Below, piece by piece: positions 7,841 to 8,451 of a stretch of 8,451 bases of DNA (position 1 is its first letter; every line of letters begins with the position of its first letter). Below the pieces are notes generated by a model. That model saw only the letters and a program-made list of their open reading frames with translations, ran no database searches and was not told the DNA's origin. This DNA is from JBFIHZ01 sp041601535 (GTDB taxonomy: Bacteria; Pseudomonadota; Gammaproteobacteria; Xanthomonadales; SZUA-36): contig JBFIHZ010000164.1 in assembly GCA_041601535.1 (NCBI GenBank), positions 1 through 8,451 of the forward strand, given 5' to 3'. The position numbers and the translations under genes were made by a program.

Positions 7841-7965
7841 ACATGAAATATGTGGAATTGAAAAGCCTGTTCGTCTTATTACAAAGCTGAAGGAATGGAA
7901 ATGCGCCGGTATTACAGACCAGCAAACTGACGGCTGTTCGCAGGTGACCGGAAGCAAGATCCCAT

Positions 7966-8039
7966 ATTTGGGGTCAGAGTAAAAACTTCAAAAAAAACGT
8001 CAAAGCGACTTCACAAAGGTTTTTATTCTGACCCCAAAT
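7966..8039. repeat. Palindromic REP/MITE-like element, copy 2
   Basis: The 21-base arms at 7966-7986 and 8019-8039 are inverted copies with 20 of 21 positions matching, starting ATTTGGGGTCAGA and separated by 32 bases of A-rich sequence. Transcribed from either side it would fold into a long hairpin. The left arm shares 19 identical bases with copy 1 about 1.05 kb away. The better-preserved arms suggest it is the younger of the two. No open frame is inside, so it is non-autonomous. Confidence 0.75.
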
Positions 8040-8048
8040 GGTTCAATG

Positions 8049-8067
8049 GTTTTTAATCTGTCCCCCA
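8049..8067. repeat. Diverged extra arm next to element copy 2
   Basis: GTTTTTAATCTGTCCCCCA repeats the right arm of copy 2 (GTTTTTATTCTGACCCCA) with a few changes and one extra base, in the same orientation and 30 bases further on. No partner left arm of this variant exists in the window. It could be half of an adjacent related element or the product of a tandem duplication. Confidence 0.5.
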
Positions 8068-8119
8068 GTATCCTGACTACCTGCATAGCCACTGCTTATA
8101 TTTTTGCCATGATTCCGCT

Positions 8120-8149
8120 TTGACCCTTACCACGGGGCGCTTTCATTAT
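8120..8149 (+). promoter_or_regulatory. Candidate sigma-70 promoter for the lipoprotein gene
   Basis: TTGACC (8120-8125, five of six consensus bases), 18-base spacer, CATTAT (8144-8149, four of six). A transcript would start near 8156, leaving a leader of roughly 68 bases. Alternative A/T-rich -10 candidates (TATATT at 8147, TATAAA near 8190) have no suitable -35, so this assignment is tentative. Confidence 0.35.
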
Positions 8150-8223
8150 ATTTTGTTCTAGTGAGAGTTTTTATGCACTATTCGCACTTATAAAGACCAT
8201 TAGCCAAAAACAGAGACATCAAT

Positions 8224-8451
8224 ATGAGATTCACTTTTGCATTATTGACAGCGATATGCCTGACGAGTTGTGCCACCCTTACCGAAGATGCGATGACTCC
8301 GATAGCACTATCTTTCAGCGATGGAACGGAGGGGCTATGCAACCTTTCCAACAAACGTGGTGCCTGGATGAGCCAGATCCCCGGCACTGTTTCAGTGCGG
8401 AAGTCTGATGATGCGTTGAAATACGACTGTGAAAATGAAGACGGCCGGAAG
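8224..8451 (+). CDS. Putative outer-membrane lipoprotein, N-terminal part (3' end outside window)
   Basis: The ATG at 8224 opens 76 codons that run off the window end without a stop. Seen: a short basic start (MRF), a hydrophobic core, and the lipobox L13-T14-S15-C16, so signal peptidase II cleavage and lipidation at Cys16 are expected. Ala at +2 gives no inner-membrane retention signal, which favours the outer membrane. The mature part has two cysteines (39 and 69) framing GAW and a PGTVSVRKS stretch. This resembles small envelope proteins I recall with a C-x-L-x-N-x-K-G-x-W then PGTV/KS pattern, of unknown function. AGAGA seven bases upstream is a weak ribosome site. It is divergent from the cysteine-rich gene, from which it is separated by the repeat elements. 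Confidence 0.7.
   Translation, partial: MRFTFALLTAICLTSCATLTEDAMTPIALSFSDGTEGLCNLSNKRGAWMSQIPGTVSVRKSDDALKYDCENEDGRK

Larger units (their letters stand above)
7791..8223. other. 433-base intergenic stretch between divergent exported-protein genes
   Basis: It contains the upstream region of the minus-strand cysteine-rich gene, a small palindrome at 7829-7840, the second palindromic element (7966-8039) with an extra diverged arm (8049-8067), and a candidate promoter for the lipoprotein gene (8120-8149). Visibly more AT-rich than the first 5.7 kb. I see no convincing coding frame on either strand. Confidence 0.5.

Noticed and set aside
7525..7890. A 121-codon plus-strand open frame across the cysteine-rich gene
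   Set aside because: Mostly antisense to the minus-strand gene, which has a signal peptide, coiled coil and ribosome site; this frame has none of these.

Overview
The window reads as chromosomal DNA of a gammaproteobacterium. The evidence is the GC-rich coding style, a UvrB of proteobacterial type, a class I aminotransferase of the aspartate aminotransferase Ib type, a GspH/FimT-type pseudopilin, and a tRNA-Asn with an encoded CCA end. Nothing in the sequence fixes the genus.

Bases 1-5711 are a dense housekeeping block. It starts with the 3' part of a SUF-type Fe-S scaffold gene (sufU-like, cut by the window edge), which runs tail-to-tail into uvrB with an 8-base overlap of the two 3' ends. 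uvrB (minus strand) is divergent from a PLP aminotransferase gene (plus strand) across 292 bases. A single-domain aspartyl/asparaginyl hydroxylase-like 2-oxoglutarate oxygenase and an orphan FimT/GspH pseudopilin gene follow on the plus strand. The block ends with tRNA-Asn(GTT), which has a recognisable stable-RNA promoter and a very strong hairpin terminator at 5681-5711.

Bases 5712-8451 look like an accessory segment beyond that terminator. Coding density drops, the sequence becomes more AT-rich toward the end, and the three genes encode exported proteins of unassigned function. They are: (i) a 357-residue secreted protein with two tandem four-cysteine modules, a thrombospondin type 3 calcium-binding stretch and a cysteine-bearing C-terminal domain; (ii) a 177-residue cysteine-rich exported protein with a textbook leucine-zipper coiled coil; (iii) the first 76 codons of a lipoprotein. 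Two short palindromic elements that share an identical 19-base arm (6920-6938 and 7968-7986) flank gene (ii), and a diverged third arm follows the second element. They resemble REP/MITE-type non-autonomous repeats.

The core genes appear functionally independent: Fe-S assembly, excision repair, amino-acid metabolism, oxygenase, pseudopilin. In the distal part the common theme is export to the envelope or outside the cell. I see no CRISPR array, no complete transposase or integrase gene, and no recognisable defence or secretion operon. The candidates for something undescribed are the two exported cysteine-rich proteins and the repeat elements around them.
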